64,000 bases of DNA from TMED69 sp036130055 (GTDB lineage Bacteria > Pseudomonadota > Gammaproteobacteria > Ga0077536). The notes beneath the pieces are model-generated. The model did not search any database. It saw only the letters and a list, made by a program, of their open reading frames with translations, and was not told the DNA's origin. The position numbers and the translations under genes were made by a program. Location: contig JAYYOR010000014.1 in assembly GCA_036130055.1 (NCBI GenBank), forward strand, positions 78,719 to 142,718. The letters are read 5' to 3'. Shown here piece by piece: positions 39,688 to 48,796 of the stretch; the first letter of the stretch is position 1, and every line of letters starts with the position of its first letter.

Positions 39688-40368
39688 ATGATTTTAGCAG
39701 CAATCCTATTCGCGGTCATACTATTCGGACCTAATCTTTGGGCAGCTCGAATTTTAAAAAAATTTAATTATTGTAGAAACGATATCCCGGGAACAGGGGG
39801 TGAGTTTGCTGAGCATCTTTTAAAGCAGCTCGAATTAGAAAAATGTCATGTAAAATTGGGCGACCAGAAAAATATTGATCATTATAACCCAAAGACAAAG
39901 ACTGTCGTTCTAAGCAAAATCTACCATGAATCAAATTCACTCACTGCAATTGTAATCGCAGCACATGAGGTTGGTCACGCGATTCAAGATGCGCAGGGTT
40001 CAAAACTGTTAAACCTACGGACCAAATTAGTAATACTTACTAATAGGTTCGAAAAGATAGCGTCATTGCTTCTTTTTAGCGCACCGATATTAACTTTATT
40101 TTTTAAAGTTCCTATGCTGGGTGCGGCTACATTCTTATTAGCCATTGCTGTAATGTCGTCCCCTATTTTTATTCACTTGATAACCTTACCAGTTGAGTAT
40201 GACGCAAGTTTCAATAAGGCAATGCCGATTCTTAAATCAGGTTATTTGAATAATAAAGATATTGGGTATTCAAGAAAAATTCTCACTGCTTGTACTTTAA
40301 CCTATTTAGCAGCATCGTTGGTTAGTTTGCTTAATTTTTATCGGTGGATTAGAATTCTTAAAAAATAA
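39688..40368 (+). CDS. Membrane zinc metallopeptidase (YugP-like)
   Basis: A 226-residue protein of the neutral zinc metallopeptidase family (PF04298 type). The zinc motif HEVGHAIQD lies near residue 92, inside AAHEVGHAIQDAQG, with the third ligand probably in PVEYDAS near residue 172. There is an N-terminal membrane helix (about 2-20), a helix pair at about 125-165 and a last helix near 205-222. Substrates are unknown in this family. The HAD phosphatase gene follows after 15 bases. Confidence 0.87.
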   Translation: MILAAILFAVILFGPNLWAARILKKFNYCRNDIPGTGGEFAEHLLKQLELEKCHVKLGDQKNIDHYNPKTKTVVLSKIYHESNSLTAIVIAAHEVGHAIQDAQGSKLLNLRTKLVILTNRFEKIASLLLFSAPILTLFFKVPMLGAATFLLAIAVMSSPIFIHLITLPVEYDASFNKAMPILKSGYLNNKDIGYSRKILTACTLTYLAASLVSLLNFYRWIRILKK

Positions 40369-40383
40369 ACAATCTCAAGTTTT

Positions 40384-41142
40384 ATGAAAGAAGCTGGTGC
40401 TAATATTGAGGCTTTAATTTTCGACGTAGATGGCACACTTGCCGATACAGAAGAAATACATAGACAATCATTTAATGATTCTTTCACTAAATTTGAATTG
40501 GATTGGCTCTGGTCGGAAAAAGAATACGAAAATCTACTCAAAATATCGGGTGGAAGAGAAAGAATAAAATATTACTCGAGCAATCACAAAGGAAAAGTTC
40601 AATTATCTGACTCAAATATCAAGGCCATTCATGAATATAAAAATCTATTATATCAATCCAAAATTACTGAGAAAAAAATTAAACTAAGAACTGGAGTAAA
40701 CGAGTTAATAACAACCCTTCAGCAAAATAATATAAAAATAGCAATAGCCACAAGTTCATCTTTAAACAATATAAATAAACTTCTTACATGTTGCATAGGC
40801 CGGGATTGGCAGGATATTTTCACCGTAATAGAGACATCTGAGAACACTCCTGAAAAAAAACCAAACCCAAGTGTTTATAGAAATGTACTCTCGAAACTTA
40901 AAGTTGATTCCCGGCAAACAATCGCGATAGAAGATACACCGAATGGATTAATGTCGGCTCACAGCGCTGGAATAAAAACAATTGTGACGGTTCATCAGAT
41001 GACAGAAAGACTCTGTTTTCCTGCCGCAGCGCTCGTTGTTGACTCTATTGGAACGTCTGGGGAGCCGTTTAAATTAATCAAAGGGGACAGTTTTGGGAAC
41101 GGCTATATTTCCCTGGAGTTATTAAATAAACTTATAAGATAA
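40384..41142 (+). CDS. HAD-family phosphatase, CbbY-like
   Basis: Haloacid-dehalogenase phosphatase of 252 residues. Motif I is DVDGTLADTEE (about 14-24) with the nucleophile Asp, motif II is ATSSS near residue 120, motif III is EKKPNPSVY near residue 158 and motif IV is AIEDTPNG near residue 178. The N-terminal stretch and cap resemble CbbY/YhcW proteins, which act on sugar bisphosphates, but the substrate is uncertain. No Calvin-cycle genes are in the window. Confidence 0.88.
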   Translation: MKEAGANIEALIFDVDGTLADTEEIHRQSFNDSFTKFELDWLWSEKEYENLLKISGGRERIKYYSSNHKGKVQLSDSNIKAIHEYKNLLYQSKITEKKIKLRTGVNELITTLQQNNIKIAIATSSSLNNINKLLTCCIGRDWQDIFTVIETSENTPEKKPNPSVYRNVLSKLKVDSRQTIAIEDTPNGLMSAHSAGIKTIVTVHQMTERLCFPAAALVVDSIGTSGEPFKLIKGDSFGNGYISLELLNKLIR

Positions 41143-41144
41143 AG

Positions 41145-42545
41145 TTACTCTATCATTACGTAAGCGCTTGAGCCATTCCTATGAACTTTGAGTAAGACAC
41201 GGTCATTTTGCATTTGAATTGAAGAGATAAAATCATCAACCGAAACCGTTGGTATTTTATTTACCGAGCTAATTATATCTCCCGTACGTAGACCAGAGGC
41301 CCAAACAGCGGAGTTTTTATCTAATTTTGAAATCATCACTCCTTCCAGATATCCATATTCGGATGATGATGAGGGGATTGGCACTACTGAAGAATCCTTA
41401 AAAAAATCATTTTTAAGGAAGCTCATACTTAGAGCATCTTTATAGGGAGCGATAACTATATTTGTTACTTTTGATTTCTGAAGTCTGACATATTCCATTG
41501 TCAAATTAGTACCCGCCCTGGTAAGGCCGAGTTCGTTTTTCAAGTCAGAGGCGCTTGTGATTATCCTTCCATTCAGTTTTGTTATAACGTCACCAACTTT
41601 TAACCCGGCGTTTTCGGCAGGAGAACCTTTGACGATTTTCACCACCAAAGCACCTTTCCCTTTTGCAAGATCAAAAGCATTTATAAGCTGCGGGTCAAGA
41701 TTTTGAAATTTTGCCCCGAAGTAGCCTCTCTCGACATTACCGTACTTCACCAGCTGGTTGAGAACTTTTTTCACCATATTTGTCGGTATAGCAAAGCCTA
41801 TTCCAATATTACCTCCGTTTTTTGAAAAGATTGCGGTATTTATACCAACCAATTTCCCTTCCAGATCAACTAATGCACCACCGGAGTTCCCTGGATTTAT
41901 TGAGGCATCAGTTTGAATTAAATCTTCATAGCCTGTGATTCCTAGACCTGACCTTGCTAAAGCACTAATAATGCCAGAGGTCACCGTCTGCCCAAGGCCA
42001 AAAGGATTGCCGATAGCCACTACAAAATCACCCACTTTAAGAAGGTCTGAATTAGCAATTGGAATTGATACTAAGTTGTCTGCCGCAATTTGTACCACTG
42101 CTATATCTGTTTCAGAATCACTCCCAACTAATTTTGCTTGAAGAGTTCTTCCATCTGTCAACTTAACTTGAATTTGCGACGCACCCCTCACAACATGATT
42201 ATTAGTAATTATTAAACCTTCGCGAGAATCAACAATTACACCTGACCCTAAACTTTGAGTGCGTCGCTTTTGGATTTGATCTGGAAAACTGAAAAATCTA
42301 CGAAAAAAAGGATCGTTTAATAAGGGGTTAAATTTTAGTTCCACTTCACCTTGACTACTAATATTCACTACTGATGGAGTTGCTTGTTCAATCATAGGAG
42401 CAAGCGATGGTTGAACTGCAGTAGAAATTTTACTGTCCGCAGAAGAAGCGAAGTTCGGAACCGACACAAATAATAAAATTAGAAAGAAATACCTTGAATT
42501 TAATTCAATAGATAGACTTTTGTTTTCTAGTGCCAAAATCTTCAT
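41145..42545 (-). CDS. Do-type periplasmic serine endoprotease (DegP/DegQ family)
   Basis: HtrA-family quality-control protease of 466 residues. There is an N-terminal signal (hydrophobic segment about 19-34, after a longer basic leader than usual), a trypsin-like domain with the triad His in TNNHVVRGA, Asp in SETDIAVVQI and Ser in INPGNSGGALVD, and two PDZ domains (about 270-360 and 385-460). The ATG shares one base with the coq7 stop, so the two genes are likely translationally coupled. Confidence 0.94.
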   Translation of the reverse strand: MKILALENKSLSIELNSRYFFLILLFVSVPNFASSADSKISTAVQPSLAPMIEQATPSVVNISSQGEVELKFNPLLNDPFFRRFFSFPDQIQKRRTQSLGSGVIVDSREGLIITNNHVVRGASQIQVKLTDGRTLQAKLVGSDSETDIAVVQIAADNLVSIPIANSDLLKVGDFVVAIGNPFGLGQTVTSGIISALARSGLGITGYEDLIQTDASINPGNSGGALVDLEGKLVGINTAIFSKNGGNIGIGFAIPTNMVKKVLNQLVKYGNVERGYFGAKFQNLDPQLINAFDLAKGKGALVVKIVKGSPAENAGLKVGDVITKLNGRIITSASDLKNELGLTRAGTNLTMEYVRLQKSKVTNIVIAPYKDALSMSFLKNDFFKDSSVVPIPSSSSEYGYLEGVMISKLDKNSAVWASGLRTGDIISSVNKIPTVSVDDFISSIQMQNDRVLLKVHRNGSSAYVMIE

Positions 42546-43156
42546 TAGAGTTTATACGATACTTGTTTCATGATTTCAGAAGTTATAGCCATCATTGAGC
42601 TTATAAATTCGGATTCTAGAACGCCACCATTTTCCTTTGCTCCGTCTCCGTGCTCTCTTTCATCTTCAATCATCCCTTTAAGCAAATCTCTTGTTAGGGA
42701 GTCTTTTTTTGATATCTTAGACAAATGTCCCTTCAAGTGATTTTCAACTTGTCTTTCAGTTTCAGATATAAAACCAAGGCTAATCTTATCGCTTTGCAAT
42801 CCAAAAAAACTCCCTATTAATACGGAGCCTAGAAACCAAACTGGAGAAAATATACTAACCTCTTCTCCAAGCTCAGCCAATCGTCGATGGCAAGCCTCCA
42901 AATGTTTTAGTTCCTCTTCAGAGGCATCAAGCATAAAATCATAAGTTTTTTCACTTCTGGCAAACAATGCTTGGCCCATGTATAGGCCCTGCGCTGCGAT
43001 TTCGCCTGCATGATTGACACGCATTAGTGCACCAGAGATTTTCCGCTCTGTTGCACTGAGCTCTGCGCCATCTTTTAACTCGGTTTTTTTAACTTCTGTA
43101 TTTGGCTTTAATGTTCGGCCCATGACATAAACCAAAGTTTTGGTTCGTTTTGCCAT
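42545..43156 (-). CDS. coq7: Demethoxyubiquinone hydroxylase Coq7
   Basis: Di-iron monooxygenase of aerobic ubiquinone synthesis. Ligand motifs are visible: MRVNHAGEIAAQ near residue 47, DASEEELKHLEACHRRL, TERQVENHLKGH and the late EDEREHGDGA. The frame is open to a GTG at 43246, with AGGA upstream of it. I prefer the ATG at 43156, because the extra 30 residues do not look like Coq7 and would overlap the rplM promoter. The resulting 203 residues fit the family. Confidence 0.9.
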   Translation of the reverse strand: MAKRTKTLVYVMGRTLKPNTEVKKTELKDGAELSATERKISGALMRVNHAGEIAAQGLYMGQALFARSEKTYDFMLDASEEELKHLEACHRRLAELGEEVSIFSPVWFLGSVLIGSFFGLQSDKISLGFISETERQVENHLKGHLSKISKKDSLTRDLLKGMIEDEREHGDGAKENGGVLESEFISSMMAITSEIMKQVSYKL

Positions 43157-43239
43157 TTTTTCTAATTTGGCAAGACAGAGTTTATTCAACGCTTTTCCCC
43201 GTAGGTTGGTTATATAATTTATATTATAGCGAATAGTTA

Positions 43240-43268
43240 TTGACACTATAATCCTATATACGTACTAT
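43240..43268 (+). promoter_or_regulatory. Sigma-70 promoter of rplM-rpsI
   Basis: A perfect TTGACA (43240-43245) and TACTAT (43263-43268) are exactly 17 bases apart. The transcript would start near 43275, about 20 bases before the rplM GTG. This is among the strongest consensus promoters in the window, as expected for ribosomal-protein genes. Confidence 0.8.
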
Positions 43269-43296
43269 TCGGCTCTAAAGAAAAAAAAATTATACT

Positions 43297-43728
43297 GTGA
43301 AAACTTTTAGCATATCATCAAAAGAAGTTAAACGAGATTGGTTTGTTGTCGATGCAACTGGGAAAATCTTGGGTAGACTGGCAACAGAAATAGCTTCCAG
43401 GCTGAAAGGTAAGCACAAACCCGAATACTCTACACATATCGATGTGGGGGATTACATAGTTGTGATTAATGCGTCAAAAATCACGGTTTCAGGCGCAAAG
43501 TTAGAGAATAAAATTTATTATAGGCACTCGGGTTATCCTGGAGGTATAAAATCCGTTAAATTGTCGGATATGATGAAGGAAAAACCAACAAAAGCCATAG
43601 AACTTGCTGTCCGAGGTATGCTGCCAAAAGGACCATTGGGTAGGGCGATGTTGAAAAAACTAAAAGTATACTCGGGACCGACCCATGTTCACAACGCCCA
43701 AAATCCTCAGTCACTTGAGATTGGATAA
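43297..43728 (+). CDS. rplM: 50S ribosomal protein L13
   Basis: Large-subunit protein L13, 143 residues, the usual length. Typical stretches are [25 protein letters not shown] and [12 protein letters not shown]. The start is GTG with a weak AAAGA site upstream. It forms the universal rplM-rpsI operon, with 18 bases between the genes. Confidence 0.98.
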   Translation: MKTFSISSKEVKRDWFVVDATGKILGRLATEIASRLKGKHKPEYSTHIDVGDYIVVINASKITVSGAKLENKIYYRHSGYPGGIKSVKLSDMMKEKPTKAIELAVRGMLPKGPLGRAMLKKLKVYSGPTHVHNAQNPQSLEIG

Positions 43729-43746
43729 ATTAGGGAGATTACTAAA

Positions 43747-44121
43747 TTGCTTACAGGCCGTAGAAAAACCTCATCCGCAAGAGTCAAAATATCAGATGGC
43801 GGAGGGGCCATAATTATAAACGGTAAAAATATCGAAGAATATTTTGGACGCAAAACCGGAGTTATGATAGTTCGGCAACCGCTCGAACATGTAAACTTAT
43901 CCGAGAATTTGGATGTTTTCGTAACTGTTTCCGGAGGTGGGATTACGGGACACGCCGGAGCAATCCAACATGGTATTCCAAGAGCCCTAATTGACAGAGA
44001 TCCTGAACTTAAATCGACTTTAAAGTCAGGCGGCTTTGTAACACGAGACGCCCGTCAAGTTGAACGGAAAAAGGTAGGTTTGCACAAAGCAAGAAAAAAA
44101 CCACAATTCAGTAAACGGTAA
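43747..44121 (+). CDS. rpsI: 30S ribosomal protein S9
   Basis: Small-subunit protein S9, 124 residues, slightly shorter than E. coli at the N-terminus. The start is TTG with GGGAG 9 bases upstream, giving [12 protein letters not shown] directly, so the usual few extra N-terminal residues are absent. The C-terminal tail ends KPQFSKR, the conserved end that reaches the P-site tRNA. No convincing terminator was seen in the 236 bases that follow. Confidence 0.97.
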   Translation: MLTGRRKTSSARVKISDGGGAIIINGKNIEEYFGRKTGVMIVRQPLEHVNLSENLDVFVTVSGGGITGHAGAIQHGIPRALIDRDPELKSTLKSGGFVTRDARQVERKKVGLHKARKKPQFSKR

Positions 44122-44357
44122 GTCAATCTACACGGCCCTAGGAAAAATATTCAGAATCAAAACAGATTCGTTTCTTGTGTAAAATCCTCCCTTTTAGATC
44201 AGCTAAAGAACCCAAGACTCACGCTATAGTATAAAACCTAAATAAAACTTAAAAAAAAAATAATTTTAAAGTTAATTAAAAAAGTGCCAAAACGCTATTA
44301 TTATTAAATTCTTTCCGGCAAAATAAGAGACTATATGGAATTTGGGGAGTAGCAGTC

Positions 44358-44708
44358 ATGTTGGGGGAAGTAGGTACCAAAAAAATCTTTGAAAATGAAA
44401 ATATTATTGTTTGGGAATTTATTTTAGAACCAGGGGAATCCACGCCTATACATGAACATAAATTTGATTATCTATTTTATCCTATTAATGGGGCACCGTT
44501 ACAAGTCTTCTCAGAATCAGGCGATTCACTTGGTACATTTGATGCAACTGAGGGCAACACCTTTGCGTTCAAAGTGGAGGACGGCAATTTAATATCCGTT
44601 GACGGAAAAGGAATAAAAGTCCCCGCTAAACACTACGCGAAAAATGTAGGTAACAAGACCTATCGGGAAATCCTCATAGAGGCGAAAGGTCATGTCAACA
44701 CGCAGTAA
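44358..44708 (+). CDS. Small cupin-fold protein
   Basis: A 116-residue single-domain cupin. The first cupin motif is recognisable as PGESTPIHEHKFDYLFY (about 25-41) with two His; the second motif is degenerate. A GGGGAG site precedes the ATG. Substrate and metal use are unknown. It is preceded by a 236-base gene-free spacer after rpsI, marking the start of a more accessory stretch. Confidence 0.72.
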   Translation: MLGEVGTKKIFENENIIVWEFILEPGESTPIHEHKFDYLFYPINGAPLQVFSESGDSLGTFDATEGNTFAFKVEDGNLISVDGKGIKVPAKHYAKNVGNKTYREILIEAKGHVNTQ

Positions 44709-44713
44709 CTAAA

Positions 44714-44923
44714 TTGAATCTATTTGCAATTTTGGAAGTTGTTGACCTATTGGCATCATTGCTTCTAATTGCCATTGGGATTTTAATTCAGTTCATTCCA
44801 ATTTTTGAAAAAAAACTCAACAGCTACCTTGGAAACTCGCTACTATCAAAGCTACTCCGTAATCGATACTTGCAACTTATAGCCGGATTTTTCTTGGTTC
44901 TATCTGGTTTAAAGCGAATTTAA
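44714..44923 (+). CDS. Small two-helix membrane protein (hypothetical)
   Basis: A 69-residue frame starting with TTG five bases after the cupin stop. Two hydrophobic segments (about 8-28 and 52-67) flank a basic loop, so an inner-membrane hairpin is likely. No family is recognised. There is no clear ribosome site, and translation would depend on coupling with the cupin gene. The end overlaps the convergent crotonase-fusion gene by 15 bases. Confidence 0.45.
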   Translation: MNLFAILEVVDLLASLLLIAIGILIQFIPIFEKKLNSYLGNSLLSKLLRNRYLQLIAGFFLVLSGLKRI

Positions 44924-46105
44924 TTCTTGACCCGAAATCTGAGCATTTAAGCTTTCTATTTCTTCTTTCAAAACGTCTCCATAATCATTCATCAATTCAT
45001 CGAGTATCAATTCGGCGCTCTGGTAATGGCCTAACTCAATATAAGCTTTTGCTAAATTAAGTTTAACCTCACCCTCATTTCCTTCATTCGACAACGAGGA
45101 AATCACCCGATTAACTGATAATTCATCATTTTGTAATTGATCCGACGCTGATTTTGAATCAACTTGCGTTGTTATTTGGTCCTCTACAATTTCATTAAGC
45201 TCAGAACCGTGAAGAGAAAAACCGTCATATTCAGCCGGTTTTTTTGAATCCTTCGTGGAATTAGCTGCCCAGTTCTCTTCTTGATGAAAAACCTCGTTTT
45301 GACTTGGCAAACTCGGATTTTTTATAAGATTATTCGAGGTTGATTTTTGACTATTATCAGCATTTAATCTTTTATTATTAGAACTTAGAATATCAAAATT
45401 CTCCGATGAGACTTGCTGTTTCATTTTTTGGATTTGTTTTTTTATTGATTTTAAAGAATCCTTTTTTAATATTCGTAAAGTGCTACTGTATCTTCTCATA
45501 AGCATGAATGATAATTCCTTTGCTCGATTTAGAAGATCTGATTGCTGATGTAACTCAGAAATAATACCAATAGTTTTTGCCTCAATCGCTGAAAGCGGTT
45601 GCACGGCATATTTGAAATATCGACTTCTAGGACCCAAAATGTGTTCTATCACCCCCCTTCGTACTGCTGAATCAAGTGTTAGATGTTCTTGTTGGAAAGA
45701 TAGTTCAATAAATTGTGATCTCTCAGATGCCAAAATTATATCGGCCATCAGCGGAATTTCGCAGAACCATCCTAAACTTCCTGGGATTACGGCGATTACT
45801 GGGATCTCTATATCTAGGAAAACTTCAAGTGGAATTGGAGTATCTAATGAAATATTATTACTTTTTTGATTGTTAAAAGGCGAGTCTACAACCCAAAATT
45901 CGTCATTGCCACGTAATATTACTACCATATTTTCCGGATCGTTGCTGATATATCCAAAAAGCTCGCTAACCAAGGTGTAGGAGCCTTTATTCCATGAATA
46001 AACTTCATTTTTCCCAAAATGCACCTCTAAAATGCCATCGTTCCGTTTTAAATGGATATTTTCGTATCGACTCACATACGATTCAAAATTTACCGGGTAG
46101 GTCAT
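44909..46105 (-). CDS. Crotonase-fold protein fused to a FimV-like C-terminal domain
   Basis: A 398-residue protein with an unusual composition. Residues about 15-210 match the enoyl-CoA hydratase/isomerase (crotonase) fold, with the 6-oxocamphor-hydrolase-like opening YENIHLKRNDGILEVHF and the second conserved block PGSLGWFCEIPLMADIILAS. The typical catalytic Glu/oxyanion signature is not clear. A lysine-rich helix (about 205-240) and a polar linker (about 240-340) lead to a last 55 residues (VKLNLAKAYIELGHYQSAELILDEL) that resemble the TPR-like C-terminus of FimV. No signal peptide or membrane segment is seen. It diverges from the SDR gene. Activity is unknown. Confidence 0.75.
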   Translation of the reverse strand: MTYPVNFESYVSRYENIHLKRNDGILEVHFGKNEVYSWNKGSYTLVSELFGYISNDPENMVVILRGNDEFWVVDSPFNNQKSNNISLDTPIPLEVFLDIEIPVIAVIPGSLGWFCEIPLMADIILASERSQFIELSFQQEHLTLDSAVRRGVIEHILGPRSRYFKYAVQPLSAIEAKTIGIISELHQQSDLLNRAKELSFMLMRRYSSTLRILKKDSLKSIKKQIQKMKQQVSSENFDILSSNNKRLNADNSQKSTSNNLIKNPSLPSQNEVFHQEENWAANSTKDSKKPAEYDGFSLHGSELNEIVEDQITTQVDSKSASDQLQNDELSVNRVISSLSNEGNEGEVKLNLAKAYIELGHYQSAELILDELMNDYGDVLKEEIESLNAQISGQELNSL

Positions 46106-46215
46106 ACCATATTTCCTTATCTTTAAAAGACGATATCAGTTTACAATCAAAAAGAAGTTTTTCAAAATTAGAGATAAACTAAATTAAAATGGTAAAATAA
46201 ATAAAGGTGAACAAT

Positions 46216-46983
46216 ATGACTAGATTAAAGGGTAAGGTTGCTTTGATAACCGGCGCCTCTGGAGGAATCGGTCGGTCTACTTCAAACCTCTTTTTAAAAG
46301 AGGGGGCTAAAGTAATTTTAATCGACAAAAATGGAGATGAACTAAACAAAACTGTAGAAGACCTTTCATCAAAAAATATTAAATCTTTTCAAGCAGATGT
46401 AACATCAGAGGATGAAATGAATGAAGTGGTATCATCTTCGGAAAAAATTTTTGGTAATCTTGATATAGCTTTTCTAAATGCAGGTGTTGAAGGCCCAGTA
46501 AAATCTTTATTTGATTATTCATCAGAAGAATTCGACAGGGTTATGAAAATAAACGTAAAAGGCGTTTTTTACGGATTAAAAGCATGTGCTTTATCAATGA
46601 TAGAAAAAAAGAAGGGGAGTATTATAATCACCTCTTCTCTGGCAGGAATTAGAGGGATGCCAAAAATTTCGGGCTATGTTGCCTCCAAACATGCAGTTGT
46701 CGGATTAATGAAAGCAGCTGCACTTGAACTAGCGGGAGTAAATATCCGAGTAAATACGATCAACCCGGCCCCCATCGCTACTCGGATGATAACGGCGCTG
46801 GAAGAAAACTTCAGCGGCAATGACATCAAAAAAATCCGCCAAAAATTTGAGCAAGCTATACCCTTAAGAAGATATGGTGAGCCATCAGAAGTGGCCAAAT
46901 TAGCTTTGTTTTTAGCGTCTGACGATTCAAGCTTTATAACTGGCAATACGTACCCAATAGACGGCGGTAGCTCCGCTAAGTAA
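46216..46983 (+). CDS. Short-chain dehydrogenase/reductase (SDR)
   Basis: Classical SDR of 255 residues. The cofactor loop is TGASGGIGRS (about 12-21), LNAGVEG is the second nucleotide motif, and the catalytic Ser, Tyr and Lys lie in ITSSLAGIRG and GYVASKHAV. An acidic residue after strand 2 (LIDKNGDEL) suggests NAD rather than NADP use. I start at the ATG at 46216, 6 bases after AAAGGTG; a GTG three codons upstream overlaps that site. The CoA-transferase gene follows after 20 bases. Confidence 0.92.
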   Translation: MTRLKGKVALITGASGGIGRSTSNLFLKEGAKVILIDKNGDELNKTVEDLSSKNIKSFQADVTSEDEMNEVVSSSEKIFGNLDIAFLNAGVEGPVKSLFDYSSEEFDRVMKINVKGVFYGLKACALSMIEKKKGSIIITSSLAGIRGMPKISGYVASKHAVVGLMKAAALELAGVNIRVNTINPAPIATRMITALEENFSGNDIKKIRQKFEQAIPLRRYGEPSEVAKLALFLASDDSSFITGNTYPIDGGSSAK

Positions 46984-47003
46984 AATTCATAAGCCCAACT
47001 ATT

Positions 47004-48155
47004 ATGACAAAACCAACAAATAGTAATTTATCTGACTTATACATATTAGACTTTACTGGGATGATCTCGGGTGCATTTTGTACCAAATTATTAGCAGACC
47101 TTGGTGCTAACGTATTAAAAATCGAACCCTTGGAGGGCGAAATCATGCGAAATGTGGCACCAATAATAGATGGTAAGAGTAGTGTGTTTGGCTCTCTTAA
47201 CATTGGCAAAAAGAGCATAACTTTAGATTTGAAGAAATCCGAGTCAGTTGAAATTTGTCAAAATTTATTGAATAAATACGATATCGTGGTCGAGAATTTC
47301 AGCCCTGGGGTTATGAAAAGATTGGGATTAGATTATGAGAGTTTAATAAAATTCAAAAAAGATATAATCATGTGCTCAATATCCGGTTATGGTCAATGCG
47401 GACCAGACGCCAATCAACCAGCCTTTGCTCCGATTATTCAAGCAAAGAGTGGGTTTGATCAAACCTATGCCGAGGCGCAAGGCAATTCCGGAACTCCGCT
47501 TAACATGGGGCCACCAATTGGAGATACCACTGCGTCATTGATTGCTTACGGTTCTATTCTCGCAGCAGTACATTACCGCGAACAGACCGGTAAAGGTCAA
47601 TATATAGACATTGCGATGCTCGACTCTCTTATTTCAACGATGCACAGGGATATTCAAGCATCAATATTTAACGAAAAAATTGACCGCCGATACGGTCCAA
47701 TTCGGACCTTGGATGGTTTTATCGTTATTATGCCGTTCACTCAAATCCAATTCGAAAAACTAATGAAATGCATAGAAAGGAAAGAACTCATTATGGACAC
47801 CAATTTTTCCAAACCAAAAAATCGGTTAAAAAACTATAACAAGCTTATGCTTATTGTCGAGGACTGGACCAAAACCAGAACATCATCCTCAGTTATCACG
47901 GCGATGAATGAATTAAAAATTCCAGGCACTACATATGCTAATCTGGCCGAGATAGTAGATGACCCGCAAATAAGGTCAAGAAATTTAATGGTACAAGCAA
48001 GTGATCAGAATACAACCTATCCTGTTTGCGGACACCCCTCAAAATTTTCTCAGACTGAGACTTCAATAAATAAATCAGTTCCCGCAATTGGGCAACATAA
48101 CACGGAGATTCTAGAAACACTGCTGGGAATAACCCGAAATGAGACCAAAGATTAA
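47004..48155 (+). CDS. CaiB/BaiF family CoA-transferase
   Basis: Class III CoA-transferase of 383 residues. The opening DLYILDFTGMISGAFCTKLLADLGANVLKIE is the family signature, and the catalytic Asp is probably in the GPPIGDTTASL stretch near residue 175. The C-terminal GHPSKFS region is also typical. It forms a pair with the upstream SDR. The acyl group handled cannot be read from sequence. The stop codon is directly followed by the ATG of a small membrane-protein gene. Confidence 0.92.
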   Translation: MTKPTNSNLSDLYILDFTGMISGAFCTKLLADLGANVLKIEPLEGEIMRNVAPIIDGKSSVFGSLNIGKKSITLDLKKSESVEICQNLLNKYDIVVENFSPGVMKRLGLDYESLIKFKKDIIMCSISGYGQCGPDANQPAFAPIIQAKSGFDQTYAEAQGNSGTPLNMGPPIGDTTASLIAYGSILAAVHYREQTGKGQYIDIAMLDSLISTMHRDIQASIFNEKIDRRYGPIRTLDGFIVIMPFTQIQFEKLMKCIERKELIMDTNFSKPKNRLKNYNKLMLIVEDWTKTRTSSSVITAMNELKIPGTTYANLAEIVDDPQIRSRNLMVQASDQNTTYPVCGHPSKFSQTETSINKSVPAIGQHNTEILETLLGITRNETKD

Positions 48156-48311
48156 ATGATATCGTGGATAGGGCTTTGGGTTTTTGTGTTTTCTTCAGCA
48201 ACTGCTATTGCAATATTCTTAGACAAAGAAAAACTCAGGGAAAACATAACCGCACTAATTTTCCTGATTATCATAGCAATATTTGCTGGTTTAGCTGTGA
48301 TTTTTAGATAA
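48156..48311 (+). CDS. 51-residue membrane protein (hypothetical)
   Basis: A short ORF whose ATG starts on the base after the CoA-transferase stop codon. It encodes two hydrophobic helices (about 2-21 and 33-50) separated by a charged DKEKLRE turn, a plausible membrane hairpin. No family is recognised. The exact junction TAA-ATG suggests coupling and supports a real gene, but the length alone is weak evidence. Confidence 0.5.
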   Translation: MISWIGLWVFVFSSATAIAIFLDKEKLRENITALIFLIIIAIFAGLAVIFR

Positions 48312-48333
48312 TTTCTTTATACAGCTTTTAACT

Positions 48334-48771
48334 CTAGATCCAGACCTCTTCAGTATGTAATCGTTTAAGGTGTATTTCTTTAATCTGCCATTCCCCGTTT
48401 GTTTTCTCGTATTTTTCAAAATAATGGCCCCAACCTTTAAAATGACAAGTAGGGAGCATCACGTAGTCAAACATTGACCAAATACCTTCAGCTTGATTAG
48501 TAGAAGTCATTTTTAACTCGGGCATAAAACCTTGATGGATGGATTGCGCTCCCTTCATCAGCGTCTTGACTCCTTCAACCAAAGTTTCACATCCGGTAAT
48601 ATCGATATCTCTTGGGTCATCCGCTGAGTGTCTGGGGGCACCCTCGTAAATTGCATGAACGTCGTCTGTAAAGAGGCGAGGCCAATGTTGCCATTGTTGA
48701 GTATCCATAAATCGAAAATAGTGCGCCTTTAAAAGTCCAATTTTTTGGTAGTCATCAAATTCAATGTTCAC
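48334..48771 (-). CDS. NTF2-like/SnoaL-type protein
   Basis: A 145-residue protein of the NTF2-like fold (SnoaL or ring-hydroxylase small-subunit type), suggested by the opening helix and the LFTDDVHAIYEG stretch, the conserved Trp/Phe pattern and the C-terminal WQIKEIHLKRLHTEE strand. I start at the GTG at 48771, which has GGAGGAG 6 bases upstream; the TTG two codons earlier would sit on that ribosome site. It lies 25 bases downstream of the SMP-30 gene on the same strand, so the two probably act together. Confidence 0.8.
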   Translation of the reverse strand: MNIEFDDYQKIGLLKAHYFRFMDTQQWQHWPRLFTDDVHAIYEGAPRHSADDPRDIDITGCETLVEGVKTLMKGAQSIHQGFMPELKMTSTNQAEGIWSMFDYVMLPTCHFKGWGHYFEKYEKTNGEWQIKEIHLKRLHTEEVWI

Positions 48772-48796
48772 AATCAACTCCTCCTATTTAACTGTT

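Noticed and set aside
43157..43246. Thirty-residue N-terminal extension of Coq7 from a GTG
   Set aside because: The extension does not resemble the family and overlaps the strong rplM promoter, despite an AGGA before the GTG.
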